Positions 23,960-36,555 are shown, counted from the stretch's first letter. The stretch: DNA of 64,000 nt from Carya illinoinensis (GCF_018687715.1 NC_056765.1:5878501-5942500), one strand, 5' to 3'. Numbers and translations: made by a program. The notes: generated by a model not told the origin, from the letters alone.

Positions 23960-24600
23960 TTATAATAGCCTTTATCGCAGACACTATATATTATTACCGG
24001 CGTCACAATAAATATTTCGGCGCATTTATCAATTATTGACGTTTCATTGATCAATTTTCAGCATTTGGTAAACGCCGCCAATGCTATATAATTATTACCT
24101 ACGTAACAATATAAACACCGAAAAACTACTTATTTACCAGCGTAAAATTAATCAATGGCCGACATGTGTTCAAACGAAATAAACGCCAAAACACTCAATA
24201 CTTTATCGGCGTAAACTCTATCAATTGTCGGCGTTTTGTGAAATGCCACTGATGCAATATATTATTACCGGCGGTATATTAAAGACGTCGGCAAATACGG
24301 TTAATATAACGGCGTATAATTAATAAAGTATTGGCGTTTGTGTAAACGCCACCAAAATTATATATTATTACCGGCGTAACAATCTAAATGCCGGGAAATT
24401 ACTAATTTCCCAGCGCATAATTGCTATCTTGGCGGCGTTATTATAAATGCCGCTAAACCTATACATTATTATCGGCGTAAAAATTTAAACGCCAGGAATC
24501 TCAATAATTTACTGGCGAAAATATTAAGCGCCGGTAAAGTTTTATATCTACCGGCGCATAAACAAATGCCGCGGATATAAACGCCGCCAATTTTGCTTTT
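23960..24600. repeat. CACTA right subterminal repeat array
   Basis: About 640 bp of short repeats matching the left array: TTACCGGCGT, AAACGCCG, ATTGGCGTTTGTG, ATATTATTACCGGCG and similar, in both orientations. They run up to the terminal GCTTTTTTTTGTAGTG. Confidence 0.9.
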
Positions 24601-24610
24601 TTTTGTAGTG

Positions 24611-27600
24611 ATTATGGACAAAATATCTAATTGTGCAACTGATTTGAAGAGGTGGAATAAAGACTATTTTGGAAATGTTAAAAAAGAATTAGCTTCGGCT
24701 AAAGTGAAATTAAAAGAAATTCAAGAGTTGGATCCTACTTATCATCAAAGTTCTATCCATAAAATTGCTCGTGAAGATGTTCAAAAGTGGCTTGAGAGGG
24801 ATGAAGTAATATGGAAACAACGGTCAAGGGTGTTGTGGCTGGAGGAAGGAGATAGTAATTCACAGTTTTTTCATCATAAAGCTAATGTTAGAAGAAGGAA
24901 AAATCGTATTTTACAGCTGTAAGATGAGTTTGGAAATTAAAGGAGAGGGGACCAAATGGAAGATTTGATAGTGGGGGTTTTTCAGAATTTATTCACTGCT
25001 GCTGATCAAACTGAAATGAATGAGATTTTATCAGGGTTGGAAGTAAAGGTCACTCCACAAATGGATGAGGCTCTAACTACTCCTTATGTGGCAATGGAAG
25101 CAAAAGAAGCTATTTGGCAAATGCATCACTCTAAGGCTCCTTGACCTGATGGTATGTCTCCTATCTTTTTTTTTTTTTTTCCAGAAATATTGGGGATTGA
25201 TTGGGAAATCAGTTACTAGCTTTGTTTTGAATTCTCTGAATCATGGGGAATTTTCCTAGGGATCTAAACCACAAGTTTATAACATTAATCCCTAAGAAAA
25301 ATGATCCTTTGAGAGTGGCTAATTTTAAGCCTATTAGCCTTTGCAAGGTACTCTATAAGATTTTGTCAAAAGTAATTCCAAATAAGCTTAAAAAAATTCT
25401 GCCTATGGTTATTTCTGAAACTCAGTGTGCATTTGTCCCCGTGAGACAAATTATAGATAATGTTTTAGTTGCTTATGAACTATTACATTATCTTAGAAAT
25501 AAAAGGGAGGGGAAGAAGGGGTACATGTTACTCAAATTAGATATGAGTAAAGTTTACAATATAGTAGAGTGAGGGTTCTTAAGAGAAATGATGAGTGCTC
25601 TTGGTTTTGCTTAAACTTTGATTAATCTGGTTATGAAGTGTGTTTCCATAGTGCCATTCTCATTTATTGTGAATGGCAATCGAAAAGTCCAATTTGTCCT
25701 ACTAGGGGTCTCAGGCAAGGGGATTCTCTGTCCCCTTACCTGTTTCTTTTATGCACTGAAAGATTGATTAGTTGTTGAAAAAGAATGCTAGTCAGGGGAT
25801 GGTTGAGGGGGTTAAAATATGTAGAGGAGCTCCACAAGTGAATCACTTGTTATTTGCCGATGATAGTATCATATTTTGTAAAGCTGAGGTCACGACTAAT
25901 GCAAAAATCCCATCTCTTTTGAATACATATGAGAAAGCTTCTGGTTAGTGTATAAATTAAGAGAAGACTTCAATGATTTTTAGTAGGAATGCAAAGGAAG
26001 ATTTGAAAGTGGATATTTTGCTAATGTGGGGTGGTGGTGATACACAGCAGTTTGAGAAGTATTTGGGACTTCCTCCAATGGTTGGGAGATTGAAATAGAG
26101 AGCTTTTGCTGGAATTAAGCAACGATTGTGGCAAATACTTCAAATGTGAAAAGGAAATATGTTATCACAAGGGGGTAGGAACGTGCTCCTAAAAGCTGTA
26201 GCTATGTCAATCTCGACATATGCTATGAGATGTTTTTTGTTCCCAAAGGTTTTATGTCACGAAATGAAAATGATAATGGCTCAATTCTGGTGGGGTAATT
26301 AATCTCAAGGGAGAAAAATTCATTGGGTTGGATGGGAGAAGCTTTGTGATTCAAAATTTAGAGGTGGGATGGGTTTCAAAAATTTGCATGATTTTAGTTT
26401 GGCTCTCCTAGCAAAATAAGGTTGGCGATTACTTACTAATGAAGGTTCCCTTATCCACAAAATGTTTAAAGCATGGTACTTTCCAAAGTGTTTGTTGTTT
26501 GACTCTAAAATTGGATTTAATTCATTGTGTGTTTGGAAAGGTGTTCATAGTGCTCTTAATTTCTTAAAATCTGGTTGCTTGTGGAGAGTGGGAAATGGGG
26601 AACTAATAAGGGTTTTTCAAGATTCTTGGATTCCTAGAATCCAAATGGAAGATTACCAAGAGGTGAGACATATTACTAGTCAAGAAAGTCTGACAGTAAA
26701 TGATTTAATGGATACTGATATAGGTTGGTGGAATGTAGAAACATTAAGATCCCTCTTCAATCCAAGGGTTGTGTCTCAGATTTTGAAGATTAATGTGTCT
26801 ACTACTCAAGCCGATTTTGGTACTAGGCTTCTTAAAAGAATGGGCAATATTCAGTTCATAATGGCTATAAAATGCTTCAGCTTGCTACTTCTTAGATGGA
26901 AGCTGAAGGGTCAAGAGCAAATCAGTTCTCTTCATTTTAGAAGTGTCTATGGCAGCTGAAAATGCCAAAGAAGATGAAGATATTTGCTTGGAGGTCATGT
27001 CAAGAAAATTTGCCAACTTACCAAAATTTGATGAGGAAGAAAATTCTGAGGGAGGATGTATGTGTTTTGTGTCATAACATAAAAGAGGATGCTGCACATG
27101 CTTTATTTTATCATTCAGATGTTAACAGTTTATGCCTACAGTATTTGCCATCGATGAGGGATTTAGGACATGAGAGGTCCTTTTGGGAGTTAGCACTAGC
27201 AGTGAAGGAAAAGGGTATAGTGGAAGATTTTATGACTTTTATTGCTATTTCTTGGGGGTTGCGGTATAGAAGGAGCAAATTTATTTATGAGAATGTTGTT
27301 CTTCAAGTTTTTTTCTGTGATTACTATAGCTTTATCTATGCAATTTGAATATAAAAAAGTGCAAGTTTTTTATGGTTTTAGTCGAGAGGCACCAAGAGTG
27401 TTATGTTGGAATCCACCTCCTAATGGTATTTAGAAAATAAATGTGGATGGTGCTACTTTTGGTGAAGTAGAAAAGGCAGGTATTGGGTTGGTTTTAAGGT
27501 ACCATGAGGGTAATCTTGTTGCAGCTTGTAGTGAGTTGGAGAATGCAGTCTCTTCCTCAAAATTTATAGAAGCGATAGCTATGTTAAGAGGATTATAGAT

Positions 27601-27939
27601 TTGCTCTCAATGGGGAATTTCCAAGCTTATGGTGGAAACCGATTGTCTTCTCCTTGTGAAAGCTTTGAACTCTACTTCAGAATTTTTAATTGATTTTGCT
27701 AATATTCTTGATCATATTAGAAGATTGATTCAAACGTTTTAAGAGGTGAAATATTTGCATGTAAATAGGCAAGGTAACAAGGTTGCTCATCTTTTAGCAA
27801 GATATGCAAGTCATGTAGAGGATATAGTTATGTGGTGGGATTTTTATCCTTATTTTGTATCTCAAGCAATTTGGCTTGATAGACAATTTCTTGTAAGGAC
27901 TTGATTTAATGAATGATATTTGATTATTAAAAAAAAAAA
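24611..27939 (+). pseudogene. LINE (element C): linker, RT, zinc-binding, RNase H, poly(A)
   Basis: This is the plus-strand continuation of the LINE cut by the CACTA. Order: linker (DKISNCATDLKRWNKDYFGNV, EGDSNSQFFH), RT start (LNHKFITLIPKKNDPL, NFKPISLCKVLYKILSKV), motif A (MLLKLDMSKVYN, where the second catalytic position reads K-V-Y-N instead of K-A-Y-D) and FADD at about 25,855-25,870 (LLFADDSIIF). Then come the zf-RVT region (KMPKKMKIFAWRSC, VCVLCHNIKEDAAHALF) and a plant-type RNase H (KINVDGATFG, ETDCLLLVKAL, NKVAHLLARYA). Many stops and frameshifts occur. It ends in an 11-A tail at 27,929-27,939. A TSD was not found. Confidence 0.88.
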
Positions 27940-28050
27940 GGTCATTATTCAAACAGAAAAAGGAAGCCTTTGAAGCTATGATTGACATTGTCACAATTAA
28001 AAGACCTTAGGGAAAAGAAATTAAGTTTAGGCATTAGCGTACGTACGTAC

Positions 28051-30174
28051 CTGATCCGATACTTCTTTCTTGATCCTTTTGATTAATATCCAAACGGAAT
28101 TGATCGGTAGCACGAGCAAGTGAAATGTGTACACCTTCCCAAAAATATGAGGAAAATAAATGTCAATTGATATATGTACTATTTTTATTTTGAATAAAAT
28201 AAAAGGAGATCATGTATGTGTTTAATTATTATTGTTTGTGATGTTACTTCAATTTCTTTGTTAACATGAGACGTTACAATTTACTATTTAGGCTAAAATA
28301 ATGATATCAACCAAAAATGTAAAGAGAGAGAACTAAATGTATTGATTGTATTGTTCACTAATTACAATATTACATGTCCATTATATATATACATGTACTG
28401 GAGAATAAACAAACAAACTAAGTTGTACACGACGTGTCCATTATATATATATACATGTACTGGAGAATAAACAAACAAACTAAGTTGTACACGTGGATAA
28501 CTTAAAATATGTGATTTTACCTTTAATAAAAAATGAAAAAACTAACTGTCTACATATTCCTTTCTAATAGCTAGCTGATAAGTGATAACATTCAATGATT
28601 ATAAATGAAAGTTCAATTTATCAAAAAAGGAACAATTTTTACCTAAAAGCTAAGGAAAAGAGTGCATTATGGGACTAACAGTGATTGCAGATCCAACGCG
28701 CGAGCCGGTTTCTCCTCGCGAATTCGCTGTTAATCATGCCAATAGCCAATGCTTCCCAAGGGGACAGATTTTGTAAGAGAGATGGACAACGCTCAATTAA
28801 ATCCAAGGCGAGTTCTTTTGTTGTTGTAACGTAGGTGCATGCGTACGTATATAAAACAAATAACAAAGGGAATTAATTAAATCACATTCCCCAACTAATA
28901 TATCCAATCATCGGAAAATGAATGGTTAATTAGACGAGAGTAGAGTAGAGCACTTTACCTAAATCTCTGGCATCGATAGCGTAGGAAAGAAGTTTAGATC
29001 CCTGCTTACCGTCTTCTGCCTCTAGTTCTTCCAACGGAGTGAGAGAATAGAGCATGCGAGCCAATTGTTTATGCCCCATTCCCATAGCCCTTACAACTGG
29101 AAGGTCGGTCCAAGGACGCCGTTTGAAGTGGACTAAGCTTTTGTTCTTTCTAATCAGGCGGTTTGCCATCTGGCAATTACCTCTATCAATAGTCACATCT
29201 AGAGCTGTATCACGGTCCTTATTTAATATTAGCAAGTCTTCTTCCGAAATCATATTCAGCAACTCCTCCACTATATGTTCCTGTTCAGCAGCAACAGCTA
29301 CGTGAAGAACCGTCCCGCCCGTAACTGTGATTCTCGCTCTCAATGCATCGGGGTGGGACACTAGGAAATCTCTGGTAGCGTTCCAATCACCTCTTTTCAC
29401 AGCCTTCACTAAGTCCAGATAATTAATGGGGCTCCCTGCCATATATTTTTTTTAATCTATATAAAATTATTTATAGCAGATTTTTCAATCAATGAATTAA
29501 TGCAAATGCATGTGATTTCAATAAAAATTAGTATAATATAAATTTTACTACCCCTCATTTAATCATTTTTATATATGAAAGCGGAATTTCATTTGCACTA
29601 AAAATACAAAGACTAGTCTTTTAATATCTCTCACTACTGGGTATAATGGTATTGGATATTTTAGGTGATTATCAAAAGTGTTCTATATGAAACCGACGGG
29701 TTGAAGAAGGGGATCAAAACTGTATTTCGACAGTTTTCAAGTTGATCATACCATTGCCTAAATATGAATAATGGTATATCAATAGCACCTATTTATAACT
29801 AGTCAATTTGACAGTGTCACTTTAATCTCAAAAGTTGTAATTTTTTTTTTTTTGTAAATGTATCATTACTCTACGTAATATTAATGCTATAAAAACACAA
29901 TAGCCAATAGAGTAGCCTTCCTAAAAAAAATTATTATATCTTCTTATCACGATGATTCAAACTTAATTCTCAGATTTGAATGATAAGATCAGGAACTGCA
30001 ACTAACTTACAAGAGTTTTAGATGGTTACTTAGAAATTCTCGATTTTTCCTAGAATTATAAAGCTATTTTTTTTTTCTTGCAATAATTTATGTGCATATT
30101 GAGAGAGAGAGACCTGGGTTGTGTGAAGAGCTTCCTCTCTCAAACATTTGATTAGCTTCAGTCCCCGTTGGCAT
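28051..30174 (-). CDS. ankyrin-repeat protein (ITN1/ACD6-like), 5' exons
   Basis: Four minus-strand exons join in frame. Exon 1 is 30,114-30,174 (MPTGTEANQMFERGSSSHNP), exon 2 is 28,959-29,435, exon 3 is 28,680-28,814 and exon 4 is 28,051-28,134. All three introns are phase 1 with GT donors (GTCTCT, GTAAAG, GTTAGT) and AG acceptors. Together they give about 252 residues. Exon 2 holds ankyrin repeats (SPINYLDLVKAVKRGDWNAT, TGGTVLHVAVAAEQEHIVEE, DTALDVTIDRGNCQMANRLI). Exon 3 has CPSLLQNLSPWEALAIGMI. Such proteins normally go on to further ankyrin repeats and a membrane PGG domain; those exons are not visible to the left, where the LINE+CACTA block begins at 27,939. A cryptic ATG at 29,442 in intron 1 gives MAGSPIN. 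Either the gene has a very large TE-filled intron or it is a truncated copy. An upstream 5'UTR exon is likely, since CATGCAG precedes exon 1. Confidence 0.75.
28375..28496. repeat. 60-bp tandem duplication in intron 3
   Basis: A unit from TGTCCATTATATATA through AAGTTGTACACG occurs twice in tandem, starting at 28,375 and 28,435, almost identical apart from one extra AT in the second copy. The near identity suggests a recent duplication. Confidence 0.9.
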
Positions 30175-31395
30175 ATCCTGCATGTACAATATCTGAGATA
30201 TTTGATGTAAGAGTCTCCTTGCTCAACTGCAAGGTAGAAAACCTACTGCAATTTCTGGAGGTATGTTGAGAGGCTTTTTGAATCTAAACAATGCATGTTT
30301 TACCTACTAATTTCATTATAAAAATTTCTACTCATCATCCAGGTCCACAAACTACACTTATTATTATTTTTTTTTCTCTTACCAAATATGTGGTGTATGA
30401 ATAATGAATAGAATAATTTAATTAGTCTAAGAAGAATAAAAAAATAATAATAATTAAAAATAAGTAGGATATGTTTTTGTGAGAATAATGAGTAGCAAAA
30501 CTTATTCATTATAAACTGCATTTAAAGGATACATTCCTAGAATTTTGAAGTTCAAGAAGCATGACTCAAGGAAGTGGTTCAATTTAAATGATTCAGCTGA
30601 TCCAATTTGAATCCATTGAAATTAAATTGACTTTAATACATTCTTTTAATCACTCAATTCACATTGGTTTATACATATGCATATGCAAAATCACATCTTT
30701 TGAAAATTCATTTTTCCATTCAAGCAAAACTTCTACATTGACTTGCAAATTTGAGGCAAAATAATAATAAAATATTATCATTTTATTAATTTTTTTTGGC
30801 CTTTTTTTTTCTATATAGAGTTTGCAATTTCTATGTAATGGGTTAATACATGTACTATTTTAAAACATGCAATTAACATCCAAAGAAATTCCATTAGCAC
30901 CTAATATATGTACTCAACCTACGAGAAAGAGGTGCACAGGTTTGATCTTCAAATATGTAAACTATTTGAGCAAAATATTTATTGGAGAGTGACTAAGTAA
31001 AATATGTAAAGGTAAAATATGTAGAAAGAGAGTGGGAGGAGAGAGAAAGAATTAGTAAAATATATTTTAGAGAGTAAATAGTAGATCTTCAAATAGGTAA
31101 AGGTACTGTTCATAAATATATAAATATTTGAAGATGCATAATCAAATATAGATGAATTTAAGCTCATATTATGCAAATATAACTTTGCATATACATATGC
31201 ATAAATCAATGTAGATGCTGACCGGTCCAACATGCCAATTCAACGCCACTTTTTTTATACGATAGGAAGCTTCCTCCAACAAATATAGGAAGGAAAATGA
31301 ATAAAAACTATTCGTGATGTAAGAAAAAGTTAGAGCTTTCAACAGTGAGAGAAGAAACTAACCCAAAAAAAAAAGTGTTTGAGGAAATAGAGGCA
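30175..31395. other. region upstream of the ankyrin-repeat gene
   Basis: AT-rich DNA expected to hold the 5'UTR and promoter of the minus-strand ankyrin-repeat gene. No confident TATA box, MITE or coding sequence was assigned, because TATA-like strings are too common here to choose among. Confidence 0.4.
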
Positions 31396-31399
31396 TTTA

Positions 31400-31570
31400 T
31401 CTAACGAATAATTCTATATACAACTGTGAGGCGCATAAAAATCGCATAATCATTTTGGAAAAGAGTGAGATCCACTATTAAAAAAACTAATACTTTTCAA
31501 GTGAGTCTCATGTTTTATTCACTTTTTTCAAAATAATTATACGATAATTACATAATTCACAATTACAAAT
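31400..31570. repeat. fold-back MITE-like sequence
   Basis: The left arm (AACTGTGAGGCGCATAAAAA, TCGCATAATCATTTTGGAAA, GAGTGAGA) and right arm (TCACTTTTTTCAAAATAATT, ATACGATAATTACATAATTC, ACAATT) are imperfect inverted copies around about 31,485. No TSD was fixed. Confidence 0.5.
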
Positions 31571-31925
31571 ATATTTTCTCTAAAAATAACGAGAAAGGTT
31601 GGTTATTAATTGAATTATTTTCTTTCTAATATTTATTCTTTTAATAATTTTATGAGGGTCATGTCATCGTCGGCCTTTAAATTGTGTCATCAAAATTTCA
31701 ACATTAACTTTTGCACCAACTTCATTAAACCCTTACGTATCAAAACTATTTCAACTCATTTTATTTAATTATTATAATTTTTTAAGATTTTTGAATAAAA
31801 TATAATAAAAAAATTTAATTTTTTTAAATTCCAAAATAACGACATTATAACATTATATGTCCATGTCACAGCTGTGCTATAATCATGAACATGTCATCAA
31901 AATTTCAAATTATCACATTCCATAT

Positions 31926-32095
31926 AGGGGTGTAAGTGGTCTTGTTTTGGATAAGTTTTAGAATTAAGCCGATATATACTAGTTTTAAAAATTTAAGAAT
32001 CGATGCGGATCGATTTATCATCAAAACCAAAACTTCTGATGTTTTTAGTTTTGGTCAGGTTCAATAAAGTTTTCCAGTTTACCATTTACACATAT
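31926..32095. repeat. hAT-type MITE relic
   Basis: Starts TAGGGGTGTAAGTGG, the same terminal motif as the intact hAT-type MITE at 43,638, followed by repeated CGGATCGATT / TTTTGGTC motifs typical of this group. The opposite end was not found, so it is a one-ended relic. Confidence 0.4.
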
Positions 32096-32439
32096 GGCAC
32101 TATATAAGTTTAGTATCATGATTGTTTCAATACTAAATTTAATTGTTAGAATTTAGTATCTATTATTAATAATTAATAATTCATTAATGTTTAATTATAC
32201 TAGAAAATAGTTATGAGTGAGACTAATAAAATTGAATAATAAGATTAAAATAATATAATTAGTGTCTAATTATACTAGTATAAGTAGTGTCTAACTTATA
32301 TAAAATGTTATATTAATTAATTTTATGTTATAAGATTAATAGACTTGAATAATAAGATTAAAATTTCATATTATATTATTAATTAACAATTTAGCATATA
32401 ACATATATAATTTAAATATATATATATATAATATAAAAA

Positions 32440-32640
32440 GTTATAACTAATAAGTGTATAAAATCAAGTATATATATTTAGAAAAAATAATAAATACTGA
32501 AAAATCTATGCAAAAATCCTGGATAAAATGGGATAGTAAAAAATAAAAAATAATTAATATATGTTTTTGTGTTTTAAATGTATTGGGAAACTTAAAAAAA
32601 TATGCATATTTGCGTCGAAAATCAAAAGTTTTATATATCA
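32440..32640. repeat. duplicated non-coding module, tail part (copy 1)
   Basis: Holds the block AGTGTATAAAAT, AATAAATACTGAAAAATCTA, TGGATAAAATGGG, TTTTTGTGTTTTAAATGTAT, TGGGAAACTT. Related blocks lie near 39,115-39,240, 39,650-39,860 and 60,715-60,910. No coding potential. Confidence 0.6.
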
Positions 32641-34020
32641 AGAATGTAAAGTCACCTATCAGTGTTTTACCTTTGAATAAGTCTATACTGAATTTAAAGA
32701 TAATGCTTTTTCTAGAGTAAAATCAAGAATGTAATAAAGAAACTTAGCAGATTTAGCTCTTAACAAATGGCTCACAGATAATTGGAGGCAAGCCGGAGTG
32801 ATCAACTTTAACACCTAAAAAATGAGTTCCAGAAAAGATTGATCCCACTTTTATGAAACAAGAATTTTATATGCAGTCAGTTTTGCATATCTTTTATGTA
32901 TTCTATTAATATAATTGGCTGCGTCACTTTTTTTTAATATAAAATAATTGTTTTGGCCAATTATATCAGTAGAATGCGTAAAGAGTATACAAAAGTGACT
33001 TTATGTAGTAAAATTGAAAAAGATGGATTTAATTTTTTAGGTTGAAATGTATCAAATAGGTTGAGATGTATTTAACTTTTTTATAGAAAATAAAAAAAGT
33101 AATAGTTCTATTAATAATTGATTTGAGATGAGTTGAATTAGATTCAATAACCAAAGCCACTGTTAGACTCTTAATTAGAGTGCGCCAATATTAGGTGTAA
33201 ATTTCAGTGGTCGCATGAGCGTGTGTATATAACATGATGGTGGTGGATAGATATCAGACTTCGAACAAAATAAGAAGAAAAATAAGAAAGAACGAAGAAA
33301 AATGAGAGAGTAGAGAGTCGGTGTTCTTACCCAAATGTATGTGATTTAGTTCGGTTCTCATGAAGCAACAATATATATGTAAATAATTACATATACCGCG
33401 TCATCTTCAGAAAATAATGATGCAAACTAGTTAAAGGGTGATGCAAGAACGAAGTACTTACTGGCCAGCAAGAGTGATGGATGGACAGTCTTCCAAAACT
33501 GCTGCCTCTAAAATCCACTGCAGTGGTGGTCGCTTTGCTGGTGAACGATCAATTACCAAAGATATTGGTCAGTGGTCACATGCCCACCGCAATTTAAGGT
33601 ACCATGCATGGTTGATCAACAAGTAAGTCAATTATTCGTCCAGCGTCACTTTATCCGACCGAGTGGCCCACACGCCAAATAGAGGGCCTAGTGAGAGACC
33701 CCTTCAATTGTATTTTATGCCTCCTTTACTATTTATTTATTATCTTTCTTTTTTTTTTTAATCTGAATTAAAAATTTCAGTATATGATTGTCTTGCATAA
33801 TTTAAAAAGAAATAAATTCAATCAATTAACATAATTAATTTAACTAAAGATAAATTTATTATTTTTAGTTAAATCACATGATTATGTTAGTTGATTAAAT
33901 TTATTTTCTATGAGATTATGCAATAAGGTCGTATTCTGAGATTTTTATTTCGGATTCAAAGTGCAAAAGGGAAAAAAAACTAGGTAGTAAAACAGTAATA
34001 AATGAGATATAAGGATATTA
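32641..34020. other. unassigned AT-rich stretch
   Basis: No gene recognised. A short open stretch at 33,438-33,626 (plus) has more balanced base composition than its surroundings but matches no family known to me. Confidence 0.35.
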
Positions 34021-34022
34021 TT

Positions 34023-34443
34023 ACCTCATGTTTCAGATCATTCCATTTTATCTCAAGGCTTTTTATACTTTATCTTTCAAATACCATTCAAACATAAAAT
34101 ACTTTTTAAAATTTATTTAATTGTAAATATATAATTTTTTTATTTAATCATTATCTAATCATTAAAATTTTTCTAAGCATTCAAACAAAACATAAAAGGC
34201 AATACAAATTTTAAAAATTTTAAAAAAATTGTATTAAACTTTCTAATATTTTTATTCAACTTTTCTATCTCATTTCTCAAAATCCAATAAAACATTTTTT
34301 TAGAAAATAATATAAGTCATTTATATAATATTATTTTGAGACAATAAAACATTTTTAACTCAAATTATTTTACTAGTATTCACAAATTATTTTATTATTA
34401 TTCACAAAATTCACGTTTCATCTCATTACTCAAGCATGCTATA
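34023..34443 (-). repeat. PIF/Harbinger-type MITE relic
   Basis: On the minus strand it shows the same internal blocks as the MITE at 51,020: GAGTAATGAGATG, TGTTTTATTGGATTTTGAG, AAATGAGATAGA and TTAATGATTAGATAATGATT. The ends are decayed. Confidence 0.55.
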
Positions 34444-34765
34444 AGGGTATTTCTGTTTAATGGCACGGACTGTACAATAATAAAGTTGATTAATTTTGGA
34501 GATGTACAAACTATTACGAATGAGTTTTTTTTTTTTTGTTTTAAGTGTACTTAAGATAATTCAAAAAAAGAATTTCCGTTCAGATGATCTTTAGAAGTTG
34601 TTAGCACCCAAAAGACACGGACAATATACCTAATTCGGGAAATACTTCTTTGATGGTTCAGTATGTGTTTAACTAACTCGTATCCGGCCTTTATGCACGA
34701 TGGTGAGCCTAGCTAAAGAGGGATTTCAAAGGGGCCACTTTATTACCTTTGCTTTGGTTATTGCC

Positions 34766-34990
34766 GAATGAAAGCAAGGTATTAGCCAGAGAGTTGATTC
34801 TCACACTTTTTGGAAGCAGTCGGCAAATAAAAGCAAGGATATAATAAGAGAATACTAGGTACCCACAACTTTTGGGTGTCGGAAAATAAAAGCAAGGTTC
34901 TACAGTTGGTTCCCATGATTCGCCTCTTTAGATGTTCCTCTTGTTCCTCCAAAGAGAGCATTTTGTTCAAATCAAGATGTGGGTTCAGTA
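34766..34990. repeat. duplicated non-coding module, GAAAGCAAGG part (copy A)
   Basis: Three degenerate units of about 50-55 bp each carry (A)AAAGCAAGGT and CACAACTTTTGG-like motifs. They are followed by a conserved tail, AGATGTTCCTCTTGTTCCTC, then CATTTTGTTCAAATCAAGAT. Copies are at 38,664, 60,419 and, more diverged, 53,880 and 62,000. Confidence 0.65.
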
Positions 34991-35049
34991 CGTATCTTGT
35001 AAATGATGCAAATACATTCAAAGAAATGCAAAAATGACGCCAGATCATA

Positions 35050-36555
35050 ATAGAAAGTTCTTGCTAGCTAAACAAAGGAAACTAGAAATTGAGATTGAGA
35101 AAATTCACAAATAGAGATAAACTCTAATATTAAGGTTTTAAAATAATATCAATCAAAAGATCACTTCTGAAACCCACAAGTTGGGCTTAAATAACTAACC
35201 AAAAATAATAAAATTATAATTAAGGCCAAACAATAAAATCCAAAATAAAATAATTACTAAAGATAAATATTACCATAAAATAAATTATCTAAAAATGAAA
35301 GAATTAACTAAAATAGATTATTCGGTGGTAACAATGGCTGATTTTAGAGTCTAGAAGGGGCCCATGCCCGCACCAAAAAGAGCTATAAATCTCCTCGTCC
35401 AACCAAGAGATAAGTCTCCTCTCTCAAATTTGCTGCTCCTTGTCCAAATCTTTATCTCTTCCCGCCAGGCAAAGTAGACTTGAAGTAGGCAAGTGTTTCT
35501 AACGTTGCACCTGTCAGCTGAGCCTCTTGAGTCTCATATATCAATAAACGTCGTGTATTTGCTTTTTAAAAAATAAATAAATATAAAACTCATCTAAAAT
35601 AATTAATTTTTTAATGATGAACTCAATTTTTTTTTAAAAAATGAGTACGCAACACTTACACAATATATAATTATATCTAATATTATTCATACTCGATTAG
35701 CAAGAATTGGCGTAGATCTCATAAATTGTGTTCTTATCCTAATTAAGGTATCAAATTTTGTACAAGAATTCTAAGTATATCAATATATATAGGATAAATT
35801 GATGTGGTTTATGTAATATGATAGATTAACATGATATACTGCATCAAGTTACAACTATTCAAACACTAAACAAACAAACTGGTCCATCATGACTATCGAT
35901 CGATCATTCATAAATTAATTGATCCGGGGGTACGTGTAGGAAACATTAGGTAAAAGTTCGCAAACAAAGATCGAAGTAGATCATGCTCACAAGGATCAAA
36001 TATTATATTATAAAAATGTTATTCATCATTCTTTTTATTATCATCTTCACAATTTTTATGATCATGTGGCAATAAATAATTGCTTAACAAATTATATAAT
36101 AAAATGTTCTTCAATCATTTAAATGATAGAGCAACTTGAGAAATGTTTTATCTAAGCAAACAATTTTTTGAACCAAGTTGTGCATGCATGATATATATGC
36201 ACAAGAAGCTAGCACAAAAACATGAAAAAAGTGTACAAAACATGTCAAAGTGCCTTTATAAGTAAGAGGTTCTTAATTATTTTGAAATCATCTTGCCAAA
36301 AACTAAAAACGAACGAATGGGTGAGAAGTTGGACTTCAAACATTATTTATCTAATCGGACTAATTAATAGCTGTAAACAGTACTAATTGATAATCACCCT
36401 TAACGTATTGGATAGTTTAAACTTTAAATGGATTAAAATGAGTAGGCGGCACTTGCATAACTCATGACGGTATTTTAAAGTTTGGTGAAAAAACTCTACG
36501 AAATCCAAATTAAGAAATGAGATACATATATATAAAAAAAATGATTTTTACAATT
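35050..36555. other. unassigned intergenic stretch
   Basis: AT-rich DNA with stops in all frames. A slightly GC-richer patch at about 35,345-35,530 is not recognised. Confidence 0.4.

Larger units (their letters stand above)
15657..24610 (+). mobile_element. CACTA (En/Spm) transposon, non-autonomous, 8.95 kb
   Basis: The left end is CACTACAAAAAAAAGC (15,657) and the right end is GCTTTTTTTTGTAGTG (to 24,610), a 16-bp perfect terminal inverted repeat starting with CACTA. Both ends are followed inwards by long arrays of short GGCG/CGCC-type subterminal repeats, the hallmark of this superfamily. A transposase-associated domain relic (22,929-23,090) belongs to the CACTA TNP2 gene, but no catalytic transposase is present. 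The interior holds captured fragments of two host genes and further MITEs. It interrupts a plus-strand LINE. A clean 3-bp TSD is not visible: flanks are TAT and ATT, sharing only AT. Confidence 0.93.

Noticed and set aside
15654..24613. Three-bp target-site duplication for the CACTA
   Set aside because: Flanking triplets are TAT and ATT; only AT is shared, so no clean 3-bp TSD is claimed although the element ends are clear.
33438..33626. Short open frame with mixed composition
   Set aside because: No homology recognised, no splice or promoter context.
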